Positions 7,082 through 15,703 of a DNA stretch of 64,000 nucleotides are shown piece by piece (positions within the stretch are counted from its first letter, which is position 1; every line of letters starts with the position of its first letter). The notes beneath the pieces were generated by a model. It ran no database searches. It was given only the letters and a program-made list of their open reading frames with translations, and was not told the origin of the DNA. The translations under genes and the position numbers were made by a program. The DNA is taken from contig NZ_CP152049.1 of the NCBI RefSeq assembly GCF_038630985.1, positions 6,401,501 to 6,465,500 of the forward strand, read 5' to 3'. The stretch comes from Paenibacillus sp. FSL H8-0548 (lineage in GTDB: Bacteria > Bacillota > Bacilli > Paenibacillales > Paenibacillaceae).

Positions 7082-8287
7082 TTATAGCCCAAGCTTTGAT
7101 ATAACCTCATACTGTTCTCCGAATTCCTTACTCCCTTTGACAATATTCATCAGCATTCTCCATGTGCGCTTGCCCTTCAAAAACAAAATGCGTCCTATCC
7201 GATATATCCAGGCTGCCGGCAGCAGCAATGGTCTGTTTTTCAACATGGAATACTCTGGGATTTCGCATAAAACGTTATAGCTTGGAAAGCACATTGGAAG
7301 AAAAAGTCTGAGCGCAACGATTTCCTTGGCTCCTTTTCTTTCCGTGTATACTTTGCGCATACCATGGATTAAGGAGTTCCGTTCACTGATGCCGAAAGTT
7401 CCAGCAGATAAAATATACTCACTGATTCCCTCATCATAATCTTCTTCCATCACAGGAAAAATCAGCGGCGAATTTACTTCAAACCACTTCTGGCACAGAA
7501 TCCATATATTTTGAGCAAATAAGCTTAATTGAAGCTTCTCTAGCTCCTGATCAATATAACTCCAATCAAGCACAGTATCGTAATGGGCCACATATATTGC
7601 GATGTCCATAACCATACGAACTCCGCAGCCTGTACCATAACAATGCTTTGCCATATGCACAAATAAATATAACAGATGATATTCAGCCGAGAACGCCCCG
7701 GTATACTCACCTGGTTTCAACACCACATGATCCCACGCACGGGAAAAATAAGTGATATAGTCATATTTGTGATTAATATTATGATCGAAAAGACGGGTGT
7801 GGATTTCTAGATGAACATCCCCCTTGGAATAGTTCCACACATCACCGATCGTATGATCGGCATGAAAGCCCATCGCCTTAAGAAGCAAATGGGATTTCTC
7901 CCTGTCCTCAGGCTTGATCAAAATATCAATATCTCCCATTGTCCTCATCTCTTCGACCGGATAACAGCCTTTTATGCCATAACCTTTAATTAACACATGG
8001 ACAATCTTATCGTGACGGAGCTGCTCGATGACCTTATTTACTTCATTCTCTTGCTCAGCCGCTCTGATGAGTGTAGAAGCAAAATCCTGCTTCATCCTCT
8101 TGCGCAGCTGCTCATCTGGCCCATGCGCTCCCTGTTTACTCGCCATTAGATACATGATACCGCTGACAGAGTGAATGCTTCCCAGCCTATATATCTGCTC
8201 CCAATCGATATTAGCTCGCTCGAGAGGTTCTCTCTCATGAATAAACGAACCTAATAAAGATAAAAAATAGTTAGTTGAATCATCCAT
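7082..8287 (-). CDS. Nucleotidyltransferase-family protein (PF14907-like) of the peptide-modification cassette
   Basis: A 401-residue protein. The segment VLIKGYGIKGCYP...RTMGDIDILI (residues 98-124) has the KG motif and the G-D-x-D carboxylates (Asp119, Asp121) of this nucleotidyltransferase superfamily group; VHLEIHTRLFD (Glu161) supplies the third acidic residue. The rest is helical. Relatives occur in phosphorylated lasso-peptide clusters, where one has been linked to adding further groups to a phosphorylated peptide; whether this one acts that way is inference. It starts 40 bases after the S24/S26 peptidase gene with GAGGGG upstream, and is last in the cassette. No terminator is evident directly after it. 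Confidence 0.75.
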   Translation of the reverse strand: MDDSTNYFLSLLGSFIHEREPLERANIDWEQIYRLGSIHSVSGIMYLMASKQGAHGPDEQLRKRMKQDFASTLIRAAEQENEVNKVIEQLRHDKIVHVLIKGYGIKGCYPVEEMRTMGDIDILIKPEDREKSHLLLKAMGFHADHTIGDVWNYSKGDVHLEIHTRLFDHNINHKYDYITYFSRAWDHVVLKPGEYTGAFSAEYHLLYLFVHMAKHCYGTGCGVRMVMDIAIYVAHYDTVLDWSYIDQELEKLQLSLFAQNIWILCQKWFEVNSPLIFPVMEEDYDEGISEYILSAGTFGISERNSLIHGMRKVYTERKGAKEIVALRLFLPMCFPSYNVLCEIPEYSMLKNRPLLLPAAWIYRIGRILFLKGKRTWRMLMNIVKGSKEFGEQYEVISKLGL

Positions 8288-8327
8288 AGTTAAGAACCCC
8301 TCACGCTTCTATTGGTTTCGAAATCAT

Positions 8328-8798
8328 TCACTCAGCGGGCATTCTCTTCATCCACTCGCGATATCCCTTCAGAAAAAATCGGCGAAGCGGACGAAGCCGT
8401 ATCCACAGGAAAGAATACATCTTATATCCAAAATGAGTGCAGCTATAATCCTGCCCTTTGCGAGTGAAACACTTAACTACCGCAATAATATTGTCTTTGG
8501 GCAAATTGTATTCAATCTGTGTCTCGATATCTCCGCACATATCATATCCGTCCTGATTTACTCGGATGATTCGATGCATAACTACTTGTCCCGACGCTCG
8601 TCGATACAAGGGAATATCCCCTTTTTTTAACGCATATGGATTACAGCTTGTCACAACGACACTATCTCTATTATGCTTCCATAGAGGATACATACTGTTT
8701 CCGGAAACCGGGATGAGCACATCAAGGTTGTCTTCGAGCATTGGTACTAGCATAGCGAAGAGCCCCTCCGAGTTGAGTTTTACCCGCGTTTTTTTCAT
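8328..8798 (-). CDS. S24/S26-family peptidase, SipW/ER-type Ser-His form, in the peptide-modification cassette
   Basis: 156 residues. PVSGNSMYPLW (Ser35 nucleophile), KKGDIPLYRR, VVMHRII (His75) and CGD (89-90) follow in the order of signal peptidase boxes B to E. His in the place of the usual Lys is the form seen in SipW and ER-type enzymes. There is no clear N-terminal membrane anchor; a hydrophobic, arginine-rich C-terminus (MYSFLWIRLRPLRRFFLKG) might associate with the membrane. It lies 9 bases after the PqqD-like gene and 40 bases before the nucleotidyltransferase gene. In this context it may be the leader peptidase of the small peptide at 10072-10173, replacing the transglutaminase-like B2 protease of lasso clusters; this is inference. 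Confidence 0.75.
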   Translation of the reverse strand: MKKTRVKLNSEGLFAMLVPMLEDNLDVLIPVSGNSMYPLWKHNRDSVVVTSCNPYALKKGDIPLYRRASGQVVMHRIIRVNQDGYDMCGDIETQIEYNLPKDNIIAVVKCFTRKGQDYSCTHFGYKMYSFLWIRLRPLRRFFLKGYREWMKRMPAE

Positions 8799-8807
8799 AG
8801 AAGATAG

Positions 8808-9071
8808 CTACTCCAATAAACCAGCACGGGTTAATGTATCCAAAAACTCTCGAATATCAGCCTTTGCTGTCTGATCATCAATATCGTATTCTTCAAGCAT
8901 CGCCTGCAGCAGCTCTGAATCGTTTATGTCTGATTGAAGCTGCTTCCACATAAAAACCCCGCTGTCATTCAAAGTAATCATTCCCTTGAAGCTGATATTT
9001 GCTTTACCAACTGGTACAACCACATTCGTGCCTGCAATTGTTCTCAGACTGAAGCCCTCTACCATTTTCAT
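8808..9071 (-). CDS. PqqD-family peptide-binding protein (RRE, B1-like)
   Basis: 87 residues, the usual length for a free-standing PqqD domain. It shows the pattern of the family: an N-terminal beta part (VVVPVGKANISFKGMITLN), NDSGVFMWKQL, SELLQAMLEEY, then ADIREFLDTLTRAGLLE. In RiPP pathways this fold binds the precursor's leader and presents it to modifying enzymes. Its ATG overlaps the TGA of the HPr-kinase-like gene (ATGA), so the two are translationally coupled. The obvious client is the 33-residue peptide at 10072-10173, which has a YxxPxI leader motif. Confidence 0.85.
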   Translation of the reverse strand: MKMVEGFSLRTIAGTNVVVPVGKANISFKGMITLNDSGVFMWKQLQSDINDSELLQAMLEEYDIDDQTAKADIREFLDTLTRAGLLE

Positions 9072-9952
9072 GCAAGGATCCCCCTATTCGCTATAATTTC
9101 CTCATACACAATCTCAACGGCTTCCTGACTAATGCTGCAGTGCAATCGGTATACAGGTACATTCGCAACTAGCTTTTCAATCCGGTCAAGTGTCTGTATG
9201 CCCAGCCCGATATCATAATAAGGCCTCTCCATTTGTCCGGTTAAGCAAAAAATACTGTCTCTTATATTCAATCGTTCTATTCTATTTATGGTTGCCCGCT
9301 GAATAAATACAATAGCCTTCAGGGGAACCTTAATATTCGTGTTCAAGTCGGTCTTCCCGCTCCATGGTGTTCCACAAATATATGGAATTCCGTCGTAGAA
9401 GCGAATCGCCGGCTTATCGTCGTTAATGATAGCTACTTTATCTCCGAAGCGTTCTTTCCATAAGCTCGTATGGGTAGACTTTCCAATCCCGCTGTTTGCC
9501 GAGAATACAATTCCGCTATTGTCTATCGCAATGGCTGACCCGTGAAGCACCGCTCCGCCAAGTACCATTAATCGGTCACTAAAAGCAAATCCGCTATACA
9601 TATATTCAAAATCAGTCATTGAAAAAGCAGCATGCTTTCTTCCTCGCCACAAACTAACCTCAACCTCGGAGTAGTCCTGGTTGTAATAGGTTGCCATGGC
9701 AATCCTGCCCGTTTCCTTCTCGCGCAAATATCTGCACAATCGGTTATCATTCATACGAACGATAGTCGTAGCGTTGACGGTCTCCATGATATCGCCCTGT
9801 GGTTCTTGGATATTATCGTACGCTGTAGTTGTCAACAACAGGTCTCGATCTGCAAAGAATTCATCCTTATAAGCAGAAAGTCGTCTTTCAAAAAAAGCAG
9901 TATCTATCATTTCATATTCTACATGGAGATCTGCAATGGTTGCTTTGTTCAT
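9068..9952 (-). CDS. HPr-kinase-like protein (lasso-peptide kinase type)
   Basis: 294 residues from the ATG at 9952-9950, which follows AGGTGGG. The frame stays open upstream to 10051, but that stretch contains a terminator hairpin and no good binding site, so the longer form is rejected. The nucleotide-binding core is clear: LHGSAI (His138), P-loop ANSGIGKST (152-160), NDDKP (177-181) and GTPWSGK (194-200), the order seen in HPr kinase and its RiPP relatives. The regulatory N-terminal domain of true HPr kinase is absent. Such proteins phosphorylate a Ser of the precursor in paeninodin-type clusters. Here the candidate acceptors are Ser19, Ser24 and Thr18 of the small peptide. Substrate is inferred from context. 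Confidence 0.82.
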   Translation of the reverse strand: MNKATIADLHVEYEMIDTAFFERRLSAYKDEFFADRDLLLTTTAYDNIQEPQGDIMETVNATTIVRMNDNRLCRYLREKETGRIAMATYYNQDYSEVEVSLWRGRKHAAFSMTDFEYMYSGFAFSDRLMVLGGAVLHGSAIAIDNSGIVFSANSGIGKSTHTSLWKERFGDKVAIINDDKPAIRFYDGIPYICGTPWSGKTDLNTNIKVPLKAIVFIQRATINRIERLNIRDSIFCLTGQMERPYYDIGLGIQTLDRIEKLVANVPVYRLHCSISQEAVEIVYEEIIANRGILA

Positions 9953-9984
9953 CACTGTCCCACCTATTAGTTCAAAATGATTTT

Positions 9985-10031
9985 CGGGTAGAAAACGCAG
10001 GGAAGTCGGTTGTCCCAGCTTCCCTGCGTTT
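9985..10031 (-). terminator. Terminator or attenuator between the precursor peptide and the modification genes
   Basis: AAACGCAGGGAAG (9993-10005) and CTTCCCTGCGTTT (10019-10031) form a perfect 13-bp stem. On the minus strand the stem ends in TTTTCTACC, a short T-run expected to terminate only part of the transcripts. It lies 40 bases after the peptide stop codon and 33 bases before the kinase start. A leaky terminator here would give more precursor than enzyme. Confidence 0.7.
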
Positions 10032-10071
10032 ACCTGATAACAAAAGCTCATCTATTCTTCAGCATGAACGC

Positions 10072-10173
10072 CTAAATATCTTCCCCGTCTCCCAGCCCGC
10101 CAGACAGAAAGCAGATGCTGGTGAGCTCATACTCTTCAATTTCAATCTCCGGCTTCTCGTAAACCTTTTTCAT
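10072..10173 (-). CDS. Small precursor-like peptide (33 residues), candidate RiPP substrate
   Basis: The ATG at 10173-10171 has an excellent GGGAGGTG site seven bases upstream, and TAG ends the frame at 10074-10072. The peptide has a charged N-terminal part MKKVYEKPEIEIEEYEL, containing YxxPxI (Tyr5, Pro8, Ile10), the leader motif recognised by B1/PqqD-type domains in Gram-positive lasso clusters. The C-terminal half is short: TSICFLSGGLGDGEDI, with one Cys (21), two Ser (19, 24), a Gly-rich run and three acidic residues. It directly precedes kinase, PqqD, peptidase and nucleotidyltransferase genes and lies 63 bases after the large secreted-protein gene with no terminator between them. It does not fit a known lasso core. 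The product is unknown. Confidence 0.75.
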   Translation of the reverse strand: MKKVYEKPEIEIEEYELTSICFLSGGLGDGEDI

Positions 10174-10236
10174 CGCCTACACCTCCCTTCTATTCCTATT
10201 CCATCAGATTCGGATGAAGATATGGCTTCCTATCCC

Positions 10237-13200
10237 TTAAGGCATCGTCCCAGAAGCAACATCACTATAAATAGTCGTCATATGGCCTGTGCTGTCCTTG
10301 TATACCAAATAAGCACTTGCATACCAGGTTTCACCCGAATTCACCCCGGTTTTGTTCATCATATATTGTCCGCTCGAGGTCTGGGAGCTTGATTTCGCCC
10401 GAATGACCCCTTCCGTGCCAAAGTTTAATTCTGAAAGCACCGTCGACGATTTTTTGAGAACAAGACCTGCTTCCACTAACGCGAAGCCTGGTGTTACATT
10501 GATTTGACCGATAAAAGACATCTTCAGCGTGTCAGGATTCACAATGACGTCATGTGAGATCGCAACGACCGGCAGCCTTACTACCGGAACCTCTGAATAG
10601 ACAGCAGTTATGGTCGTATTGCCTGTGATATAGAAGGAATACGTTTCGGTGTAGCTTACAATTCCGCCATTCATCAGCCAATGGGAGAACTGCTCATTCA
10701 CCGCTGGTGCATTCGCCTCGATCGTTACTTTTGAATCAAAGGAATACTCGGTAATACCGCTCGGAATGATGCCGCCTTCCACAGTCAGGGTATAGGTTCT
10801 CTCTCTCTCCGAGTACACCGGTCTCAAAATTAGATCCGATTGTACATTAGTAAAGCTTGCATTCCAGCCAATGAATTGGCTATCCGGCTTCGAAGGGTTC
10901 ATTGGTGCGGTAGCACTTTCCCCTCGCTGTACTTGTTGAACCGAGAGAATTTGTCCGCTCTCACTAACAAATTGGACGACGAATAGATCTGATTCTACTT
11001 TCGCATAGTTAGCAATTAAGCTGGTATTACTCGTAATGATAAAGCTATAAGATAGATTTGTGCTTAATACCCTTCCGGATGAATGGTCACTCCAGCTCAC
11101 AAACCGGTAGCCCTCATTAGGCAAGGCGTTAACACGCACGGTATCCCCATAGCTGTAGTTTGGCTGATTTCCATATACGCTGCCGCTCACAGATACGACC
11201 GTTAAAGCAAGATCTGCCTCCTTAGACCACTTTGCATAAAGAGTAATATTCCCTGTAATAGGTGTATTTGCAAAGTCAAACGGTTGTTCAAATGCAACAT
11301 TGTCGGTATACCAGCCATCGAAGCGATAACCTTCTTTAATCGGCGTATACGGGGCTGCTGCTTTACCCTGGTGCTCGACTGTCTGATTGCTTACGGCCGC
11401 TGCGGCGCCATTCGTATTAAATTGCACCGTGTAATTGGTCAAACCTGTTCTTACATGGTCTATATAGAAGAAGCCTCCCCATGGTCCTGTATAAACCGCA
11501 GTATCTTTCCCTCTGTAAGAAATTTCGATACTCTTTACTTGGTTCCTTTTATCAAAGCTAGAAATATCTACCGATATACTATTCCATACATTTGAATCAA
11601 CTTGTTTCTCATAATTGAAGAATGTGCCGTCTTCCGCTACTAGTCTAATCTTGGCAAGGTAAGCTGAAGAAACGCCGCCCCAACCGTATAACTCAAAATT
11701 AATTTTGTTATAGCTGGATAGATTTACAGATGCCTTAAAGGTTTTCACCACTTTGCTCTCCGTGGTAGCAACCTTTGCTGACTTGGCTGCTTCCAGCATA
11801 TACACGCCATGTTTTGCTGCTTTAGGATAAAGATGATGCTCAGAGTCATCAACCACAGAAGCTACTGAACTCGTTTCACTGCCCGCATACCAGCCATCCA
11901 AATAGGCATCTTCAAAATCACCAAAGACTAAAGTTCCATTATCCTCTACATAGTCCGACCAGGATGAATCTGTTAGGACAAAGACATAGTCCTTTCCTTC
12001 GATTGTAACCTGTAGTTCACCACGTTTATTATTTGGAATGTTTATACCTGTAATTACTGCCGCAATACTGACCTGTTGTCCGGAAGCTATAGTAACATCA
12101 GCACTGCTTTTATCCAGCGTTATACCATTCACTCCGACTAAATCCACTGTTCCTGAATAGCTCGCATTACCATTATTAGTAATACGAAGCGTTAAAGAAT
12201 CCCCCACCTTGACTACTTCATTGCGATCCAGCGTGACTGTCAAGCTTGTAAGAGGTGCAAAAGCTGCCCTCGATACTTCGTCGACCTGAAGAGCACCAGT
12301 CGACCAAACAGTTGTTTTAAGTGGTCGCGCCCATACTTTGATACGCTCTACATTGTCAATGCCTTCCCATCCGGTTAAATCCAGCGCCGCATCATTCCAT
12401 GCTCCTGCTTCAACGATAATAGAGCCTTCGCTGATCTGATCCTGGCTGCTGTATACACGAATCATAAATTCTGCTTTTTCTCCTGCGCTAATCCCACTAG
12501 CCTTGACGGAAGCTTTAATAATAGGAGTTTCAGTGAAATCCTGCGGTGTATCAAATGTTTTTGTTACACCTTTAAGGTCCTTAAGCTGCGGCCCTGTAAC
12601 TGGAGCCTTCAAGCTGCTTGCTCCTGCCGCCTTATCGATCGTATCCAGAGCAACGCTAGTAACGCTGTCTGTTGCCGACCAGCCAATCGTGTCTTTATCG
12701 AAATTGCTAATCGATATCTCTCCATTTAATTCGGAAACAAGCCCCATAGGAAGCTGTACCGGAGTAGGCCTTGTCTCCAGCTGTGAAGGATCAAATCCGG
12801 GAAGAGCATCATTCCAGTTCTCCACGCCAATGATACTCTTAGCAAATTCAGTTACAGCAAGAGAGTCTACGGTATCGATCTTCTTGAAAACATCATAGAG
12901 AACCTTTTCCTCGCCAGCCGCATTAATTTGGCCCTTCAGATTGGTCCACAATCCCAGATTCAGACCGCCTTCTTGCGCATGATCTACATGCCGATGCATA
13001 ATAAAAGCGTCAATTCCAGGTAAAGATTTCACTTTATAATAGGCATATGCATACGCCGCTGCTTGAAGATTTTGATCTGCTAGTGTGTTTTGCCCACTAT
13101 GGAAGCCCTGCTCTGAGAGGATTACACGCCGCTGTTCCCCTTCAAAGGTTATGCTGCTCTGCTGCAAATAATCGGTAAGCACTTGCAGGTTCTTGAATGT

Positions 13201-15441
13201 AATTCGGTGTGTATCAAAGCTGTTCGTTGCCGTTGTATCTGCCCAGGTTCTTGGGTTGAACAGATCCTCTGGGTACGGATGGAAGGCAACATTCCATGCA
13301 TAGTTTCCGCCTTCCTTAGCCAATTTGTTCAAGCTGTCCACAATGGCTTTATTGTCATACAGCCACTCTGAATCTGGTGATTCACCTGCATTCCAGAAAT
13401 GATCCAATGAGATGTATACTCTGGAATTTTCAATTTTGCTTTTTACAATGTTGTAAGTCAGGCGCACAGTCCGTTCATATTGTTTGACATATTCATCAAG
13501 CAATTTAGGACCCATGTTGTTCCAAACCTTATTCTGGCCTACTTCGTTCCCAACGATATAGCCCATTACACTTCCATAAAGCTTATCCGGTCTGGAATAG
13601 CGCTCTGCAATGAAGCTAGTGATCGCGCCGTAGTAGCCCACGCCTGCTTCATTGGTAAGATTCGGTGCGAATACTGTACCATCTGCTGTACTATCAGGAT
13701 GGATAATGTACTTATTAGGAGAGTCAGCATCATTCATTCTAGTTCGATATGCGATGAGGATTGCCGACACTGCCATCCCGTTATCTGTCATCGCTTTGAT
13801 CTGGCTATCCAGATCGTTAACTCTGTTTTTTATAAAATAATAAGTTTTTCCTTCATATACATATGGTATAGAGGAGGCGCCACGATTAGATAGAGTAAGC
13901 ATCGAGTCATAGTCGATATTAATCGCACCGTGCTGCACGCCTAAGCGTTCGGCATCGGAAGGAATCTGAACCTGCAGCCCTTTAATGCTCTTGGTAGGTG
14001 TATATTCCTCTGTATTCGTTGCAAGAGCTTCTGGGTTGGTGACGTATCTAGGCTTATCCGCCAATACGTATTCATCGCTGCTATTTTTCAAAACAACGAC
14101 CAATTTGGAGTAGATGCGGCTGAGACCATTATGAACGGTATCAAATGTCAGACTAAAGCTTTCCACAGCAGCACTGCTTGCAAGCGGTGTCATTTCAGCG
14201 TAGTTGACCGTCTTTTCGTTCGCATATAACGGCAATTCATACGCTAGCACTTCTGCTCCTTCATTATTGCTCAAATAATCTGCATTCACGATACCGCTAA
14301 TTGCAATCTTCGTAGGATCATTGCTAATTGTGGAGCTGTCAACCTTGCCTTGATAGTGATATACATCTAGATTTTTCAATGAAAAATCGATCTTATCGAT
14401 CTCAAGCACCTTACTCGCTGCGGCACCTATTGGTAAAATCCGAATTTTATCAATTTTATTCGCCCATGAATCATTGACGATTCCAAAATCAAAGGTAGTG
14501 AAGTCGGAAGCATCTTCCACATCAAACGGCATGGACTTCTCTTCGTTCCAGCTTTGATCTTGATCAGTAATCCACGAAATTTTCAATTTCGATGCCCCAG
14601 TATTATTTTTCATACGAAGGCTGACTGTATTCCGTTTGGAGGTATCCAGCATCAGGCTTGATGATTCAATATACGTATTGGCCGGATCAGTTATCACATA
14701 TTGGAGTGCATGATTAGATACATCAAGCGTTCCTCCAACTGCCGAGAACCCTTCCGTGCTTCCTGCGGCATTGAAATCTAAATTAGCAACCTTAGTTGCA
14801 ACCAGATAATCGAGCTGCAGCCTTCCAGTCCAGCTATCATATCCAGCATCTCCTGGGGACATATCTTCAAGGTCATAGTTTTTCATATAAGAAAATTCTA
14901 TTTTATCAATGCTGTTTTTGTATGCCCAGTTATGGATATCAAAATAAATAGTCGTCCATTTATTCCCGGTGATCGGAGAGACTCCCTCAAACGTTTCTGT
15001 ACCGCTGGTAAGTGTCACTTTAAGAAAAAAGTCATCCAGCTTCCAGCCCCAAATATTTGCCGCCACCGCAAGGAAATCTGAACTCGAGAGATCTAAAGGC
15101 GTTTGATAATTCTGATATGTGCTTCTCCATGTGTAGGCTTTCACCCCCGTCGGTTCTACCTCCAGTGCTCCTACTCCTTCAAACGGAGCTCCGGGACCAT
15201 TGGCAAGCGTCGTAACCATGCTTACTTTTTTGGCATTCATCCCGGGTAACCAGGAGGCACCCTGTTCCACTGTATTGAAATCATTAATCACTTGCTCTGG
15301 ATAGATGGCGCTGCCAGTAAAAGAATTTTTGGCTGCAAGCCCTGGTTCCTTGGCTCCCGCAAATGCTTGCAGTGGGATCAACAGCTGCAGCAAAAAGGAA
15401 GCGGTTACAATAATGGAAATAAGCTTTTTTCGTTTGTTCAT
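10237..15441 (-). CDS. Large secreted multidomain protein with DUF5722 hydrolase-like domain and InlB-type repeats
   Basis: 1734 residues from the ATG at 15441-15439 (GGGAGG lies 12 bases upstream). The signal peptide is NKRKKLISIIVTASFLLQLL ending in QAFAG. Then come several carbohydrate-binding-like beta-sandwich modules, a DUF5722-type TIM-barrel domain (very roughly 490-870) with GYIVGNEVGQN and VILSEQGF as the likely acid/base and nucleophile glutamates, more beta modules, an InlB/Listeria-Bacteroides repeat (about 1340-1410; FDGWYTDNVAFEQPF, ITLYAKW) and further bacterial repeat domains. No SLH or sortase signal ends it, so it is probably released. An operator-like site at 15560-15579 is shared with the LacI gene upstream. 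Substrate unknown. Confidence 0.8.
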   Translation of the reverse strand: MNKRKKLISIIVTASFLLQLLIPLQAFAGAKEPGLAAKNSFTGSAIYPEQVINDFNTVEQGASWLPGMNAKKVSMVTTLANGPGAPFEGVGALEVEPTGVKAYTWRSTYQNYQTPLDLSSSDFLAVAANIWGWKLDDFFLKVTLTSGTETFEGVSPITGNKWTTIYFDIHNWAYKNSIDKIEFSYMKNYDLEDMSPGDAGYDSWTGRLQLDYLVATKVANLDFNAAGSTEGFSAVGGTLDVSNHALQYVITDPANTYIESSSLMLDTSKRNTVSLRMKNNTGASKLKISWITDQDQSWNEEKSMPFDVEDASDFTTFDFGIVNDSWANKIDKIRILPIGAAASKVLEIDKIDFSLKNLDVYHYQGKVDSSTISNDPTKIAISGIVNADYLSNNEGAEVLAYELPLYANEKTVNYAEMTPLASSAAVESFSLTFDTVHNGLSRIYSKLVVVLKNSSDEYVLADKPRYVTNPEALATNTEEYTPTKSIKGLQVQIPSDAERLGVQHGAINIDYDSMLTLSNRGASSIPYVYEGKTYYFIKNRVNDLDSQIKAMTDNGMAVSAILIAYRTRMNDADSPNKYIIHPDSTADGTVFAPNLTNEAGVGYYGAITSFIAERYSRPDKLYGSVMGYIVGNEVGQNKVWNNMGPKLLDEYVKQYERTVRLTYNIVKSKIENSRVYISLDHFWNAGESPDSEWLYDNKAIVDSLNKLAKEGGNYAWNVAFHPYPEDLFNPRTWADTTATNSFDTHRITFKNLQVLTDYLQQSSITFEGEQRRVILSEQGFHSGQNTLADQNLQAAAYAYAYYKVKSLPGIDAFIMHRHVDHAQEGGLNLGLWTNLKGQINAAGEEKVLYDVFKKIDTVDSLAVTEFAKSIIGVENWNDALPGFDPSQLETRPTPVQLPMGLVSELNGEISISNFDKDTIGWSATDSVTSVALDTIDKAAGASSLKAPVTGPQLKDLKGVTKTFDTPQDFTETPIIKASVKASGISAGEKAEFMIRVYSSQDQISEGSIIVEAGAWNDAALDLTGWEGIDNVERIKVWARPLKTTVWSTGALQVDEVSRAAFAPLTSLTVTLDRNEVVKVGDSLTLRITNNGNASYSGTVDLVGVNGITLDKSSADVTIASGQQVSIAAVITGINIPNNKRGELQVTIEGKDYVFVLTDSSWSDYVEDNGTLVFGDFEDAYLDGWYAGSETSSVASVVDDSEHHLYPKAAKHGVYMLEAAKSAKVATTESKVVKTFKASVNLSSYNKINFELYGWGGVSSAYLAKIRLVAEDGTFFNYEKQVDSNVWNSISVDISSFDKRNQVKSIEISYRGKDTAVYTGPWGGFFYIDHVRTGLTNYTVQFNTNGAAAAVSNQTVEHQGKAAAPYTPIKEGYRFDGWYTDNVAFEQPFDFANTPITGNITLYAKWSKEADLALTVVSVSGSVYGNQPNYSYGDTVRVNALPNEGYRFVSWSDHSSGRVLSTNLSYSFIITSNTSLIANYAKVESDLFVVQFVSESGQILSVQQVQRGESATAPMNPSKPDSQFIGWNASFTNVQSDLILRPVYSERERTYTLTVEGGIIPSGITEYSFDSKVTIEANAPAVNEQFSHWLMNGGIVSYTETYSFYITGNTTITAVYSEVPVVRLPVVAISHDVIVNPDTLKMSFIGQINVTPGFALVEAGLVLKKSSTVLSELNFGTEGVIRAKSSSQTSSGQYMMNKTGVNSGETWYASAYLVYKDSTGHMTTIYSDVASGTMP

Positions 15442-15559
15442 TTCTAGTACAATCCTCCCTTTATCATTCGAAAATGGTTTACGTGCCTTGCCCAATTATG
15501 AATAAGGTTTATTATTATTCAGCCTCCTTTCAATCTGATCATACTATACAGTTAAGCGC

Positions 15560-15579
15560 AGTTACGCGCGTTACTGATA
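15560..15579. promoter_or_regulatory. Operator-like site shared with the LacI gene
   Basis: AGTTACGCGCGTTACTGATA matches 16764-16783 (AGTTACGCGGGTTTCTGATA) at 18 of 20 positions. It lies about 120 bases before the start of the 1734-residue gene; a further related word, CAGTTAAGCG, starts at 15549. Proposed binding site of the LacI-family regulator encoded at 15704-16708. Confidence 0.5.
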
Positions 15580-15703
15580 CACAAATAACTTTCTTTTTTG
15601 TTTCCTATCCCTCCATAATCTAGTTTAAACATCAGTTGTTTGAATTTCAGCAGTGAATGAGTTTAGGTTGCGTAGGCTGAATGGAGGGTTTTCGTATGAT
15701 TTC

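Noticed and set aside
6859..7104. Plus-strand reading frame of 81 codons
   Set aside because: It is read through the REP-like repeat. The other copy of the repeat carries indels that break the frame, and there is no ribosome binding site.
9953..10051. In-frame N-terminal extension of 33 codons on the HPr-kinase-like gene
   Set aside because: It contains a perfect terminator hairpin and lacks a convincing ribosome binding site, whereas the ATG at 9952 has AGGTGGG at good spacing.
7082..10173. Calling the cassette a lasso-peptide cluster
   Set aside because: No cyclase (asparagine-synthetase-like) or B2 protease gene is present, and no stretch of the peptide fits a ring-forming core with an acidic residue at position 7-9 followed by a tail.
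9829..10392. Plus-strand frame of 187 codons spanning kinase, peptide and secreted-protein genes
   Set aside because: It runs antisense to three well-supported genes, including their start sites, and its translation resembles no protein.
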